Shown: positions 1 through 11,846 of the stretch, one piece after another | Position numbering within the stretch: position 1 is the first letter of the stretch | Layout of the letters: every line of letters begins with the position of its first letter | Origin: Brevundimonas sp. Leaf363 | Lineage (GTDB): Bacteria > Pseudomonadota > Alphaproteobacteria > Caulobacterales > Caulobacteraceae | DNA: 64,000 bases | Assembly: GCF_001424025.1 (NCBI RefSeq) | Contig: NZ_LMPZ01000001.1 | Coordinates: 187,074-251,073, forward strand | Direction of reading: 5' to 3' | The notes under the pieces: model-generated | What the model was told of the DNA's origin: nothing | The model's input: the letters and a program-made list of their open reading frames with translations, nothing else | Database searches by the model: none | Made by a program: the position numbers and the translations under genes

Positions 1-1
1 G

Positions 2-46
2 GGCCGACCGGTGCTGGACGCGGTGCTGAAGGCGCTGCTCACGTAA
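2..46 (+). CDS. 3' end of an unidentified gene (partial)
   Basis: The window opens inside a reading frame that codes for GRPVLDAVLKALLT and then stops with TAA. Only 14 residues are visible, so no family can be assigned. The frame is inferred from the uninterrupted codons before the TAA; the alternative is that this is non-coding. Confidence 0.4.
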   Translation, partial: GRPVLDAVLKALLT

Positions 47-103
47 ACCGCCGGTCGGTAATCTCTCGTAAGCGTCTTCCTCAGCGTCCCTTAAACTTTA
101 TGG

Positions 104-1018
104 GTGCAATGCTGGGGTGTGACGGTTTTCACTTCATCTTCGCCGGGCTCGCGGCTGGCGCTCGCGGTCGTGACCGCGCCCGAGCGGACCCATAACCCGG
201 CCGTGGCGGCGACCGGCGCGCGTGAGGAGGCGATCCGGCATCTGCTTCAGACGGCGGCGGACGCGGGCATCGGCCTGGTGGCGACGCGGCCGGAGGGTGA
301 CGGCGAGCGGCTGCTGGGCCAGGCCTGGCCCTTCCCCTCGCCCTTCCAGGTGTCGGTGCGGACCCTGCCCCTCAGCGAAGGGCTGGACCGCGTCGAGGCG
401 CGCGCGCGCCGCTCCCTCGAGAGATTGGGCCTGCCGCGCGGCGACGTGCTGCTGGTGTCGAACGCGGCCGAGCTGGCCGGGGCCGACGGCCGGGCGCTGT
501 GGGACCGCCTGCAGGGTCTGAAGGCCAAGGGCCTGTATCGCCGCATCGGCGTCTGCGCGACGCTGGAGGACGGGCCGGCCCTGCTGGCGCGGCGGCTTCA
601 ACCCGACGTGGTCCAGATCGGCTGCAACCTGCTGGATCAGCGGGCGGACCGTGACGGGACGCTGGCGGCCATCGCCGGGACCGGCGCCGAAATCCATCTG
701 TCCAGCGTCTTCGCCGGCGGCCTGCTGTTCGCGGGCGGCGACAGCCTGCCGGCCGCCTGGGCGGGTCAGGCCATGGCCCTGTCGCGCACGCGGCGGCGGC
801 TGGCCGAACAGCGCTGCGATCCCATGCAGGGGGCGCTGGCCTACGCCTTCCAGCTGCCGGGCGTGACGCGGGTCATCACCTCCATCGCCTCGTCCGCAGA
901 GCTGCGGGCGGTGCTGGCCGCCGCCCATGCGCCGTGTCCGAAGCTCGACTGGTCGACCATGGCGGTCGAGGCCCCGGCGGTCGCCGAGGCCTCTGCCGCC
1001 GTCAGTAGCGCAGCCTGA
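104..1018 (+). CDS. Aldo/keto reductase-fold protein, catalytic tetrad apparently missing
   Basis: A 304-residue protein with the overall pattern of the aldo/keto reductase barrel: a GARE-EAIRHLLQTAADAGI helix, ERLLGQAW, then a GLYRRIGVCA strand and a C-terminal TRVITSIASSAEL segment typical of the cofactor-binding end. The family normally uses Asp, Tyr, Lys and His. Here the expected DTAxxYG stretch reads LVATRPEGDG, the TK strand reads VSVRT, and the LxLHR strand reads VLLVSNA, so I cannot see an intact tetrad. The start is uncertain: GTG at 104 or GTG at 119, neither with a strong ribosome-binding site. The 3' end overlaps the convergent receptor gene by 17 bp. Substrate unknown. Confidence 0.75.
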   Translation: MQCWGVTVFTSSSPGSRLALAVVTAPERTHNPAVAATGAREEAIRHLLQTAADAGIGLVATRPEGDGERLLGQAWPFPSPFQVSVRTLPLSEGLDRVEARARRSLERLGLPRGDVLLVSNAAELAGADGRALWDRLQGLKAKGLYRRIGVCATLEDGPALLARRLQPDVVQIGCNLLDQRADRDGTLAAIAGTGAEIHLSSVFAGGLLFAGGDSLPAAWAGQAMALSRTRRRLAEQRCDPMQGALAYAFQLPGVTRVITSIASSAELRAVLAAAHAPCPKLDWSTMAVEAPAVAEASAAVSSAA

Positions 1019-2834
1019 TCCCGACGTAGGCCGAGCGACCCGGCTCGCCGTACCCCAGCACCTGCTGATACCGTTCGTCCGCCAGGTTCTCGACCCGCGC
1101 GGTCAGCGACACCCGCTCGGTCAGCGCGAAGGCGGCGCTCAGACTGGCGGTGACGAAGCCGTCACGCACCCCGCCGGCATCGTCCTGATCGCTCTCGGCG
1201 CGGACGGTCAGGGCGCCGGACAGGCGATCCCCCGCCCAGGCCAGGGTCGCCGAGCCCGCGTGTTCCGGTACGCGCAACAGGCGGCTGTCGTTCGACCGGT
1301 CCACCGCGTCGGTCCAGGCGTAGGCCAGCGACAGGTCGAAGCCGCCGCCGAGGATGGCGTCGGCCTCCAGCTCCACCCCGTCGGTCCGGGTGCGGGCGAC
1401 GTTGACGTAATAGCTGTCGAAGGTGGCCGGATCGGTGACGTAGGTGATCTGATCCTCGACGTTCAGCCGGTACAGGGTCGCCCGGCCGGTGAAGCGGTCG
1501 TCGGCGGACGTCCAGCCCAGGGCCAGTTCGACGCTGTCGGCCGTCTCCGGCGTCAGGGCCGGGACCGGGACGGACGAGAAGCAGTAGTCGCAGACCGACT
1601 GGCTGATCGACGGCGCCTTGAAGCCCGTGCCGTAGGCGCCCGACAGGATGAAGCCGGCCGGCAGGGCGTAGGCGGCCGAGATCCGGCCCGTGGTCTCCGA
1701 CCCGAAATCGTCGGTGTCGTCCCAGCGCAGGCCGCCGGTCAGGCTGAGCGCGCCCAGATCATAACGCGCGACGCCGAACAGAGCGGTGGTTCCCAGATCG
1801 GCCACGGCCCCGGTGGACAGGCTGCCCTTCGTCTCCTCGCGCTCGGCGCCGAAGGCGTAGGTGAGGGCGGCCGTCTCGCCGTTGGCCTGCCAGCGATAGA
1901 CCTGACGGTCAGCCTCGAAATGGGTCGGGAAGTCGCTGACCGTGTCGCGGACGATGTCGCTGGCCGAGACGCTGAACTGATGGGTCAATCCGAGGGCGCC
2001 GACCGTCAGGCGGCCGAAGCCGGACCATTGCTCGGTGTCCTGGCTGTCGTCGGTGTCGGCCAGGGCGTAGGTCGGGGCCGGGTAGCCGTCGAGGTCCGCA
2101 TGGCTGTCGGACCAGCGGGCGGACCCGTCGATCCTCACGGCGTCCGACAGGGCATAGCGCCCCTTCAGGCCCACGGTGGTGTTGTCGAAGCCGTCGGCCT
2201 CAGGATTGCCGTCGGCTTCATCGGCGGCGGAGACGCCGTCCGTGTCGAAGCGGCTGACGTAGGCGCCGATTGCGTACTGGTCGTTGGCGATCCCGGCCGA
2301 CAGGCGTCCGCGCACGGTGTCGTAGCTGCCCGCCTCGGCCTCCGCGGCCAGGCCGTCGATCTCGCGGGTGGTGAAGGCGATCACGCCGCCGATGGCGTCG
2401 GAGCCCCAAAGCGACGACTGCGGACCCGACAGGACCTCGATGCGGTCGATGTCGCCCAGCTCGAAACCGGAAAAGTCATAGGCGCCGCTGACCTCTGCCG
2501 GGTCGTTGACGGGCACGCCGTCGACCAGAACCAGGGTCTTGCCGGGCGTCGCGCCGCGCATCCGCACCTGGGCGACGCCGCCGAAGGCGCCGCTGCGGGT
2601 CACGGACAGACCGGGGACGTCGGCCAGGATGTCGGCGGCGAAGACGGCGCCGCGCTGCTGGATCGTCGCCGCGTCGATGACGCGGGCGCCGGGGGTGTCC
2701 TGGACGATGGAGGGGATGCGGGTGGCGGTGACCACCACCTCCGCCAGGGTCGCGTCGCCGTCCTGGGCGAAGACGAGGGAGGGAAGCGCCAGGGCCGCGG
2801 CCGTGGCGAGGAGCAGGGTTCGATGGGATCGCAT
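1002..2834 (-). CDS. btuB: TonB-dependent vitamin B12 receptor (BtuB-like)
   Basis: This 610-residue outer-membrane protein has a signal peptide (cleavage after VFA, about residue 23), a TonB-box-like EVVVTATR at residues 32-39, a plug domain with VRMRGA, VLVDGVPVND and VLSGPQSSLWGSDAIGG, and a long beta-barrel ending in an aromatic residue (RLRY), as outer-membrane barrels do. The ATG at 2834 is chosen because the signal peptide begins there; frame upstream of it lies in the leader. A cobalamin riboswitch precedes it, which makes a corrinoid the likely cargo. The family imports B12 across the outer membrane with energy from TonB-ExbBD; those genes are not in the window. Confidence 0.93.
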   Translation of the reverse strand: MRSHRTLLLATAAALALPSLVFAQDGDATLAEVVVTATRIPSIVQDTPGARVIDAATIQQRGAVFAADILADVPGLSVTRSGAFGGVAQVRMRGATPGKTLVLVDGVPVNDPAEVSGAYDFSGFELGDIDRIEVLSGPQSSLWGSDAIGGVIAFTTREIDGLAAEAEAGSYDTVRGRLSAGIANDQYAIGAYVSRFDTDGVSAADEADGNPEADGFDNTTVGLKGRYALSDAVRIDGSARWSDSHADLDGYPAPTYALADTDDSQDTEQWSGFGRLTVGALGLTHQFSVSASDIVRDTVSDFPTHFEADRQVYRWQANGETAALTYAFGAEREETKGSLSTGAVADLGTTALFGVARYDLGALSLTGGLRWDDTDDFGSETTGRISAAYALPAGFILSGAYGTGFKAPSISQSVCDYCFSSVPVPALTPETADSVELALGWTSADDRFTGRATLYRLNVEDQITYVTDPATFDSYYVNVARTRTDGVELEADAILGGGFDLSLAYAWTDAVDRSNDSRLLRVPEHAGSATLAWAGDRLSGALTVRAESDQDDAGGVRDGFVTASLSAAFALTERVSLTARVENLADERYQQVLGYGEPGRSAYVGIRLRY

Positions 2835-2974
2835 CTGCGATATCTCCGTCGGCCCGCGCGAGCGCGTCGCGGGCGTCAGATGAAGGCGACCGACCCGTCC
2901 GGAATGGACGGCGCAAGTGTCGGGTCGCCTCGACGGATCACCGCGCCTCTGCCTGGTCCCGGGCAGCGACGGAC

Positions 2975-3150
2975 GACGTCGGCGGCCAGGTCTCCTGGCT
3001 TGCGGGTCCCCAACAGCCGTTCTCGCCTTCCCAGTTTCCCAGTGGCGCCGGGGAGCGATCCCCGGACGAACGACAGCCTCGCCGCCTACAGTTGCGGGCA
3101 CAGCCACGGTGTCTCACCGTGTTCCCTTAACCGCCTGCGCCGGCTCATGG
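2975..3150 (-). promoter_or_regulatory. Cobalamin riboswitch upstream of btuB
   Basis: On the minus strand the leader contains the hallmarks of the AdoCbl riboswitch in order: AAGGGAACACGGTG, GCTGTGCCCGCAACTGTA, the B12 box GCCACTGGGAAACTGGGAAG at 3026-3045, and ACCCGCAAGCCAGGAGACC near 2988-3006. It ends about 140 nt before the btuB start, leaving room for an expression platform. Known role: binding of a cobalamin coenzyme lowers expression of the downstream gene. Boundaries are approximate. Confidence 0.93.
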
Positions 3151-3198
3151 CAGGGGAAGAGCGAGGCCGCAAGGTGAAGCTGTCATCCGCCCCTCCCC

Positions 3199-3332
3199 CC
3201 GTCATCCTCGGACTTGATCCGAGGATCAGGCGCCGATCGTGCGCGACGTCGATGGCTCATCACGCGGCGTCTCAGCCTGGCCCTATTGCCCACCGGACAA
3301 CTTGATCCTCGGATCAAGTCCGAGGATGACGG
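3199..3332. repeat. 134-bp MITE-like element, copy 1 (30-bp perfect terminal inverted repeats)
   Basis: The ends (3199-3228 and 3303-3332) are perfect 30-bp inverted repeats, each itself containing the dyad ATCCTCGGA...TCCGAGGAT. The 74-bp interior resembles that of the second copy at 42589-42722, which has exactly the same length and end sequence and the same orientation. It has no coding capacity. It lies between the btuB leader and mutS; 3333-3433 then serves as the mutS leader, with a GAATC (GANTC) site just before the start. Confidence 0.9.
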
Positions 3333-3433
3333 CTCCAGGGAGGCCTCGCCTGTGGCAAAAGGCCATCGCCCTGTGCACGAACGGACGCGGCGGCTTGAGC
3401 CGTGGCGCCCGATCCGTCACCGTTAACGAATCC

Positions 3434-6109
<2,676 letters not shown>

Positions 6110-6116
6110 CGGGTAT

Positions 6117-6284
6117 CCCTCTCCCAAAGGGAGAGGGCTTGAGGCCCGCAGAGCGAAGCGATGCGTCTTGGCCGAAAGGGTGAGGGGACCGCCCTTTCCT
6201 GGTGGCCGCCCACCCCTCACCCTTTCGGCTTGGCCAATCGCCTTCGGCTCTTGGAGCCTCAAGCCCTCTCCCTCTGGGAGAGGG
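6117..6284. repeat. Palindromic intergenic element between mutS and glnD (CCCTCTCCC type)
   Basis: Both ends carry a 29-bp inverted repeat with one mismatch; each end is a hairpin CCCTCTCCC-aaa-GGGAGAGGG followed by CTTGAGGC. A nested inner inverted repeat (GGTGAGGGG / CCCCTCACC with CGAAAGGG / CCCTTTCG) lies in the middle, so the whole 168 bp can fold on itself. It stops 27 bp before the glnD start and would lie in the glnD leader RNA. Confidence 0.85.
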
Positions 6285-6310
6285 TTGCGAAGCGGCCTAT
6301 ACCCCTTCCC

Positions 6311-8998
6311 GTGACCGCCCCGCCGATCCACGACCCGGACGCCATCGACGCCGAGCTGGTCGAGGCCGCCGCTGCGAAGAACCCGCGCGCCGCCGTCGCC
6401 GCCCTGCTGGGCCAGCGCTACGCCGCCGCGCGCGAGCGCCCCGAGCGCAAGCTGAACGGCGGGATGGACGGCGTCGAGGTGGCGCGGCTCTATTCCGGGG
6501 CGGCGGACGGGCTGATGAACGACCTGTGGCGGGTCGCGACCGAAATCCTATATCCCGCGCACAATCCGACCAAGGCCGAGCGGCTTTCGCTGGTGGCGGT
6601 GGGCGGCTACGGCCGCGGCGTGCTGGCGCCGTTTTCGGACCTAGATCTGCTGGTGCTGCGGCCGTGGAAGCCGACGCCGCGCGGCGAGCAGGTGACCGAG
6701 TTCATCCTCTATGTCCTGTGGGACCTGGGCCTGAAGGTCGGGGCGGCGACGCGCTCGGTCGAGGAATGCCTCAGCCTGTCGAGGACCGACATGACGGTGC
6801 GGACGGCGCTGCTGGAGGCGCGGCCGCTGGCGGGCGATGCGGCCCTGACCGAGGAGATGATCCAGGCCTTTCGCCAGATGGTGGCCAAGGCCGATCCGCG
6901 CCCCTTCATCGCCGCCAAGCTGGAGGAACGGGATACCCGCCACGCCAAGGCGGGGGTGGTGCGCTATCGCGTCGAGCCCAACGTCAAGGACGGCAAGGGC
7001 GGCCTGCGCGACCTGAACGCCCTGTTCTGGATCGCGCGGTCGCTGGCCCCGGACAGCCCCCTGGGCGCGCGGGTGCTGGAGGAGCTGCTGACGCCCAAGG
7101 AGCGGCGGACGTTCGAGGAGGCCTTCGACTTCCTGTGGAAGGTGCGGGCGCACCTGCACCTGATGGCGGGGCGCGCCGAGGAGAAGCTGACCTTTGACTT
7201 CCAGGCCGAGATGGCGCGGCGGATGGGCTGGCGCGGGCGCGGCGACGAGCCGGCGGTGGAGCGGTTCATGCGCCGGTACTTCATCGTGGCGCGCGACGTC
7301 GGGGCCCTGACCCGGTCGGCCAGCGCCCAGCTGGAGGCGCGCCAGCAGAAGCGGGCCATGAGCCTGTCGCGCCTGATCCCCAACCGTCGCAAGGCGCTGG
7401 AGGTCGAGGGCTTCTACGTCGACGCCGGGCGGCTGTCGGTCGCGGGCCTGGGGGTGTTCGATGCCGATCCGGTCAAGCTGCTGAGCCTGTTCGTCTGCGC
7501 CGACCGGCACGACCTGGACCTGCACCCGGACGCCTTCTCGATGGTGACGCGGTCGCTGGCGCTGGTGACGCCGAAGCTGCGGCGCGATCGGGCGGCGGCG
7601 CAGGCGTTCCTGGACGTCCTGGCGCGCGGACAGCGGCCGTACCGCGTCCTGACCATCATGAACGAGACAGGTCTGCTGGGCCGGTTCCTGCCCGAGTGGG
7701 GGCGGATCGTCGGCCAGACCCAGTTCAACATGTACCACGCCTATACTGTCGACGAGCACACGCTGCAGGCCATCGGCGTCATCAACGACATCGCGCGCGG
7801 CAAGCTGAAGGGCGAGCACCCGCTGTCGACCGACATCGTGCACCGGATCGTCGATTTCGAGGCCCTGATGCTGGCCATGTTCCTGCACGACGTCGGCAAG
7901 GGCGGCGAGCGGGGACAGCTGGAGGACGGCGCCATCGCGGCGCGGCGGGCATGCGACCGGCTGGGCGTCGATCCGCGCAGGACCGAGCTGGTGGTCTGGC
8001 TGGTGCGCAACCATCTGGCGCTGTCGGACTATGCCCAGAAGCGGGACGTGTCGGACCCGACCACGGTGCGCGCCTTCGCGGAGCTGGTCGGCGACCCGGA
8101 GCGGTTGCGGCTGCTGCTGGTGCTGACGGTGGCGGACATTCGGGCGGTGGGGCCGGGGGTGTGGAACAGCTGGAAGGGCCAGCTGATCCGCAATCTGTAT
8201 GAGCGGGTCGAGGCGCATTTCCGGGGCGAGGACGTCGCCATCGCCGACCCGCTGGCCGACCATCCCGATCTGGTGGCGCGGGCGCGGGCGGGGGCGGCGG
8301 CTGTGGAGGTGCTGAACCCGCAAGGCAGTGGCGGCGACATCACATCGGGCGCGGCCCATATCGCCGTCGCGGCGCCGGACCGGCCGCGCCTGTTCGCCGA
8401 TCTGGCCGCGACCCTGGCCGAGGCGGGCGCCGACGTCGTGGGCGCGCGCGCGGTGACGGCGGCCGAGGGCGTGGCGCTGGACATCTTCGAGGTGCAGGAC
8501 GGGGCTGGGGCGGCTTATGGCGAGGCCGAGCCGCGCCGGCTGTGGACCCTGATGGAGCGGCTGGAGCAGGCGGCGCGTGGCGAGCGCCTGCCCCCCCCGC
8601 CCGCCGTCCCCAAGGCCAATTCCCGCCGCGCCGCCTTCGAGGTGGCTCCGGCGGTGATGATCGATTTCGAGACCGGCGGCGAGGCGGCGGTGATCGAGGT
8701 CTCGGGCGGCGACCGGCCCGGCCTGCTGGCCGACGTCGCGCGGGTGCTGGCCGACCACGGCCTGTCGATACGCTCCGCCCACGTCGCCGGGTTCGGCGAG
8801 CGGGCGGTGGACAGCTTTTATGTGACCGACAGCCGAGGGCGGAAGCCGAAGCCGGGGCCGCGGCTGGATCGGTTGCGGCATCAACTGGAGACGGTTCTGG
8901 ACCAGGGGCAACCGCCCTCGCCGAGGGGCTTCAAGGCGGTGCGCGCAAGCTTGCGCGACGTGTCGGAGCTGGGGCGGACGAAGGGGGGAAGAAGCTGA
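6311..8998 (+). CDS. glnD: Bifunctional uridylyltransferase/uridylyl-removing enzyme GlnD
   Basis: This 895-residue protein is the nitrogen-status sensor that uridylylates PII when glutamine is low and removes UMP when glutamine is high. Domains in order: nucleotidyltransferase with VGGYGRGVLAPFSDLDLL near residues 97-114, central linker with VKDGKGGLRDL, HD domain with FLHDVGKGG near 523-531, then two ACT domains (about 683-750 and 794-870), the second with GDRPGLLADVARVLADHGLSI. The GTG at 6311 is chosen because upstream codons fall in the palindromic repeat; no strong Shine-Dalgarno is visible. No glnB gene lies nearby. Confidence 0.95.
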   Translation: MTAPPIHDPDAIDAELVEAAAAKNPRAAVAALLGQRYAAARERPERKLNGGMDGVEVARLYSGAADGLMNDLWRVATEILYPAHNPTKAERLSLVAVGGYGRGVLAPFSDLDLLVLRPWKPTPRGEQVTEFILYVLWDLGLKVGAATRSVEECLSLSRTDMTVRTALLEARPLAGDAALTEEMIQAFRQMVAKADPRPFIAAKLEERDTRHAKAGVVRYRVEPNVKDGKGGLRDLNALFWIARSLAPDSPLGARVLEELLTPKERRTFEEAFDFLWKVRAHLHLMAGRAEEKLTFDFQAEMARRMGWRGRGDEPAVERFMRRYFIVARDVGALTRSASAQLEARQQKRAMSLSRLIPNRRKALEVEGFYVDAGRLSVAGLGVFDADPVKLLSLFVCADRHDLDLHPDAFSMVTRSLALVTPKLRRDRAAAQAFLDVLARGQRPYRVLTIMNETGLLGRFLPEWGRIVGQTQFNMYHAYTVDEHTLQAIGVINDIARGKLKGEHPLSTDIVHRIVDFEALMLAMFLHDVGKGGERGQLEDGAIAARRACDRLGVDPRRTELVVWLVRNHLALSDYAQKRDVSDPTTVRAFAELVGDPERLRLLLVLTVADIRAVGPGVWNSWKGQLIRNLYERVEAHFRGEDVAIADPLADHPDLVARARAGAAAVEVLNPQGSGGDITSGAAHIAVAAPDRPRLFADLAATLAEAGADVVGARAVTAAEGVALDIFEVQDGAGAAYGEAEPRRLWTLMERLEQAARGERLPPPPAVPKANSRRAAFEVAPAVMIDFETGGEAAVIEVSGGDRPGLLADVARVLADHGLSIRSAHVAGFGERAVDSFYVTDSRGRKPKPGPRLDRLRHQLETVLDQGQPPSPRGFKAVRASLRDVSELGRTKGGRS

Positions 8999-9000
8999 CC

Positions 9001-9141
9001 TTTCTCCCTCCCCTTTATGGGGAGGGACCGCGAGCCAAAGGCGAGCGCGGGTGGAGACGTTTAGAAACGCGGCCGGGATGCCCTTTCGAACCCCACCCTG
9101 CGGCTTCGCCGCTGTCCCTCCCCATAAAGGGGAGGGAGAAA
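9001..9141. repeat. REPIN-like element, family A copy 1
   Basis: The 141-bp element has perfect 27-bp inverted ends (9001-9027, 9115-9141), each a hairpin CTCCCTCCCC-tttat-GGGGAGGGA. The interior carries the family motif ATGCCC(T/A)TTCG(A/G)ACCCCACCC in plus orientation. It lies between the glnD stop and the murJ start. Confidence 0.92.
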
Positions 9142-9181
9142 TCCATTCGCGTCCGCCTGCATTTCCCTCTATCGCGGCCTC

Positions 9182-10777
9182 ATGAGCCTGGCCCGTAACA
9201 CCCTGGTGCAAGCGACCCTGACGCTGGGCAGTCGGGTGCTCGGTTTCGCGCGGGACATGGCGCTGGCGGCGAACTTCGGTCAGGGGCCGATGATGGACGC
9301 CTGGGCCACGGCCCTGATGCTGCCCAACCTGTTCCGGCGCCTGTTCGCCGAGGGCGCCTTCGCCCAGGCCTTCGTGCCCGTCTATGGCGGCGTGCGGGCT
9401 CGTGAGGGTGAGGAAGCGGCCACCGCCACGGCGTCCGAGGCGCTGAGTTTCATGTTCGCCGTGGTGGCCGGTTTCTGCATCCTGATGCAGGTGCTGACGC
9501 CCGTCATCATGCCGTGGCTGCTGTCGGCGTGGCGCGACGACATCGGCGTCATGAGCGTGGCGATCACCGCGACCCAGCTGGCCATGCCCTATTTGGCCTG
9601 CATGACCATCGCGTCGCTGCTGTCCGGCGTGCTGAACACCGCCGGACGGTTCGCCCTGTCGGCGGGCGTGCCGGTGGCGCTGAACCTGTGCACGCTCGTC
9701 CCGCTGCTGGCGCCCACCCTGATCCCGATGAGCCAGCCGGACATCCTGCTGGCCGTCAGCGCGGCGGTGACCGTCTCGGGCGTCGTGCAGGCGGGGCTGC
9801 TGTGGTGGGGCGTGCGGCGTCTGGGCGTGCGCCTGCGCCTGTCGATCCCGCGCCTGACGCCCAATGTGAAGAAGGCCCTGGCCCTGGCGGTGCCTGGTGC
9901 GCTGGCGGGCGGTGCGATGCAGGTGAACTCCCTGGTCAGCCAGGTGCTGACGGGCTCGGACGAGGGCGCCCGCTCGGTGCTGTATAACGCCGATCGCCTG
10001 TATCAACTGCCGCTGGGTCTGGTCGGCGTGGCCATCGGCCTGGCCCTGGTGCCGCGGCTGACCAAGGCCTTCGTATCCGGCGATCACGAGGGGGGTCGGC
10101 GGACGCTGGACGACGGCATCGCCCTGGCCATGGCCTTCACCCTGCCGGCGGCGCTGGCCCTGTTCGTCATCCCCTTCTTCATCATCGACGCGACGGTGAC
10201 GCGCGGGGCTTTCACCAGCCAGGACGCGGCCCGCACGGCCGACGCCCTGCGCCAGTTCGCCTGGGGCGTGCCGGCCTTCGTGCTGGCCAAGGTGCTGACC
10301 CCGCCCTTCTTCGCGCGGGAGGACACGCGCCGGCCGATGATGTTCGCCATCACCTCGGTGGTCATCACCGTGGTGGTCGGAACCGGCCTGTTCTTCGGCT
10401 TCCGCCGCGCCGGGATCGATCCGGTGCTGGGCCTGGCCATCGCCACCAGCCTGGCGGCCTGGGTCAATGTCGCCCTGCTGGCCGGGACGCTGGTGCGCGA
10501 GAACGCCTGGCGACCGTCGGCCGGCTTCCTGTCGCGCATGTCGAGAGTGCTGGGCGCCAGCGCCGTCATGGCCGCCGTCCTGCTGGTCGCGGGGATGAAC
10601 TACGAGACGCTGAGCCGCCTGCTGCTGGCCAAGGAGATCGCGGTTCTGGTGGTCGTGGGCGCCGGCGCCCTTGTCTATGGCCTCTGCCTCGTGCTTTTCC
10701 GCGCGGTCACCCACGCCGACCTGCGCGCGGCCCTGAGACGCGAGCCGGGCGCCGGCGCGCCTGCGAGCCTGGACTAG
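9182..10777 (+). CDS. murJ: Lipid II flippase MurJ (MviN family)
   Basis: A 531-residue, strongly hydrophobic protein with about 14 membrane segments. It begins with SLARNTLVQATLTLGSRVLGFARDM, followed by LPNLFRRLFAEGAFAQAF, a hallmark of the MurJ/MviN family. MurJ flips lipid-linked peptidoglycan precursors across the inner membrane. Conserved charged residues (R near residue 18, R-D at 22-24, R-R at 52-53) are present. The ATG at 9182 is the first start after the repeat. Only 8 nt separate its stop from trpS, suggesting co-transcription. Confidence 0.94.
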   Translation: MSLARNTLVQATLTLGSRVLGFARDMALAANFGQGPMMDAWATALMLPNLFRRLFAEGAFAQAFVPVYGGVRAREGEEAATATASEALSFMFAVVAGFCILMQVLTPVIMPWLLSAWRDDIGVMSVAITATQLAMPYLACMTIASLLSGVLNTAGRFALSAGVPVALNLCTLVPLLAPTLIPMSQPDILLAVSAAVTVSGVVQAGLLWWGVRRLGVRLRLSIPRLTPNVKKALALAVPGALAGGAMQVNSLVSQVLTGSDEGARSVLYNADRLYQLPLGLVGVAIGLALVPRLTKAFVSGDHEGGRRTLDDGIALAMAFTLPAALALFVIPFFIIDATVTRGAFTSQDAARTADALRQFAWGVPAFVLAKVLTPPFFAREDTRRPMMFAITSVVITVVVGTGLFFGFRRAGIDPVLGLAIATSLAAWVNVALLAGTLVRENAWRPSAGFLSRMSRVLGASAVMAAVLLVAGMNYETLSRLLLAKEIAVLVVVGAGALVYGLCLVLFRAVTHADLRAALRREPGAGAPASLD

Positions 10778-10785
10778 ACTGAAGC

Positions 10786-11820
10786 ATGACAGACGCCCCT
10801 CCCCCCGCCTACGCCGGGCCCCGCCGCATCCTGTCGGGCATCCAAGCCTCGGGCGCCCTGCATCTGGGCAACTATCTGGGCGCGCTCAAGCGGTTCACGG
10901 CCCTGCAGGACCAGGCGCCGACCTTCGTCTTCGTGGCCGACATGCACGCCATCACCGTCTGGCAGGACCCCGCCGTCCTGACCGCCCAGACGCGCGAGAT
11001 CGCCGCCGCCTATCTGGCCTCGGGCCTCGACCCGGCCAAGACCGTCATCTTCCCGCAGTCGGCCGTGCGCGCCCACGCCGATCTGGCCTGGATCTTCAAC
11101 TGCGTCGCCCGCCTCGGCTGGCTGGACCGGATGACCCAGTTCAAGGAGAAATCGGGCAAGCACAAGGAGCGCGCCAGCGTCGGCCTCTACACCTATCCGG
11201 TGCTGCAGGCGGCCGACATCCTGCTCTACAAGGCGACCGAGGTGCCGGTCGGCGAGGACCAGAAGCAGCATCTGGAGCTGACCCGCGACATCGCCGCCAA
11301 GTTCAACACCGATTTCGGCGTTCCGGGCTTCTTCCCCCAGCCCGAGCCGGTGATCCAGGGTCCGGGCACGCGGGTCATGAGCCTGAGGGACGGCTCGGCC
11401 AAGATGAGCAAGTCCGACCCGTCGGACGCCTCACGCATCAACCTGACCGACGACGCGGACGCCATCGCCGCCAAGATCCGCAAGTCCAAGACCGACATGG
11501 GCGTCATGCCCGCGCCGGGTGAAGCGCTCGACGAGCGGCCCGAGGTGCGCAACCTGATCGCCGTCTACGCCGCCCTGTCGGACCAGACGCGCGAGCAGGT
11601 CACCGAACAGTTCGCCGGCCAGGGCTTCGGCGCCTTCAAGCCCGCGCTGGCCGACCTGGCCGTCCAGGCCCTGGCCCCCGTGACCGCCGAAATGCGCCGC
11701 CTGATGGATGACACGACCGAGATCGACCGCGTGCTGAAGGACGGCGCCGAGCGCGCCTCGGCCGTCGCCGATCCGGTGGTGGACGAGGTGAAGCGGATCG
11801 TGGGGTTCTGGCGGGGGTAA
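10786..11820 (+). CDS. trpS: Tryptophanyl-tRNA synthetase
   Basis: A 344-residue class I aminoacyl-tRNA synthetase. The HIGH-like motif is [13 protein letters not shown] (His near residue 26) and the KMSKS loop is [10 protein letters not shown] near 205-214; DMHAIT and [14 protein letters not shown] are further TrpRS signatures. It charges tRNA-Trp in the cytoplasm. It starts 8 nt after murJ, an order also seen in other Caulobacterales as far as I recall. I see no leader-peptide attenuator or T-box in front of it. Confidence 0.96.
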   Translation: MTDAPPPAYAGPRRILSGIQASGALHLGNYLGALKRFTALQDQAPTFVFVADMHAITVWQDPAVLTAQTREIAAAYLASGLDPAKTVIFPQSAVRAHADLAWIFNCVARLGWLDRMTQFKEKSGKHKERASVGLYTYPVLQAADILLYKATEVPVGEDQKQHLELTRDIAAKFNTDFGVPGFFPQPEPVIQGPGTRVMSLRDGSAKMSKSDPSDASRINLTDDADAIAAKIRKSKTDMGVMPAPGEALDERPEVRNLIAVYAALSDQTREQVTEQFAGQGFGAFKPALADLAVQALAPVTAEMRRLMDDTTEIDRVLKDGAERASAVADPVVDEVKRIVGFWRG

Positions 11821-11846
11821 AATGGCTTCTTCGGAGCCGTTGACCT

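Noticed and set aside
927..3305. A 792-codon open frame antisense to btuB and through the riboswitch
   Set aside because: It crosses the cobalamin riboswitch and the MITE-like repeat and has no recognisable domain; btuB on the other strand is certain.
6641..10714. A 1357-codon open frame antisense to glnD and murJ
   Set aside because: Its translation is rich in Arg, Gln, His and Gly with repetitive low complexity and no motifs. The opposite strand encodes textbook GlnD and MurJ. It results from high G+C at third positions.
10700..10786. T-box or trp leader in front of trpS
   Set aside because: Only 8 nt separate murJ from trpS and no leader peptide or specifier structure is present.
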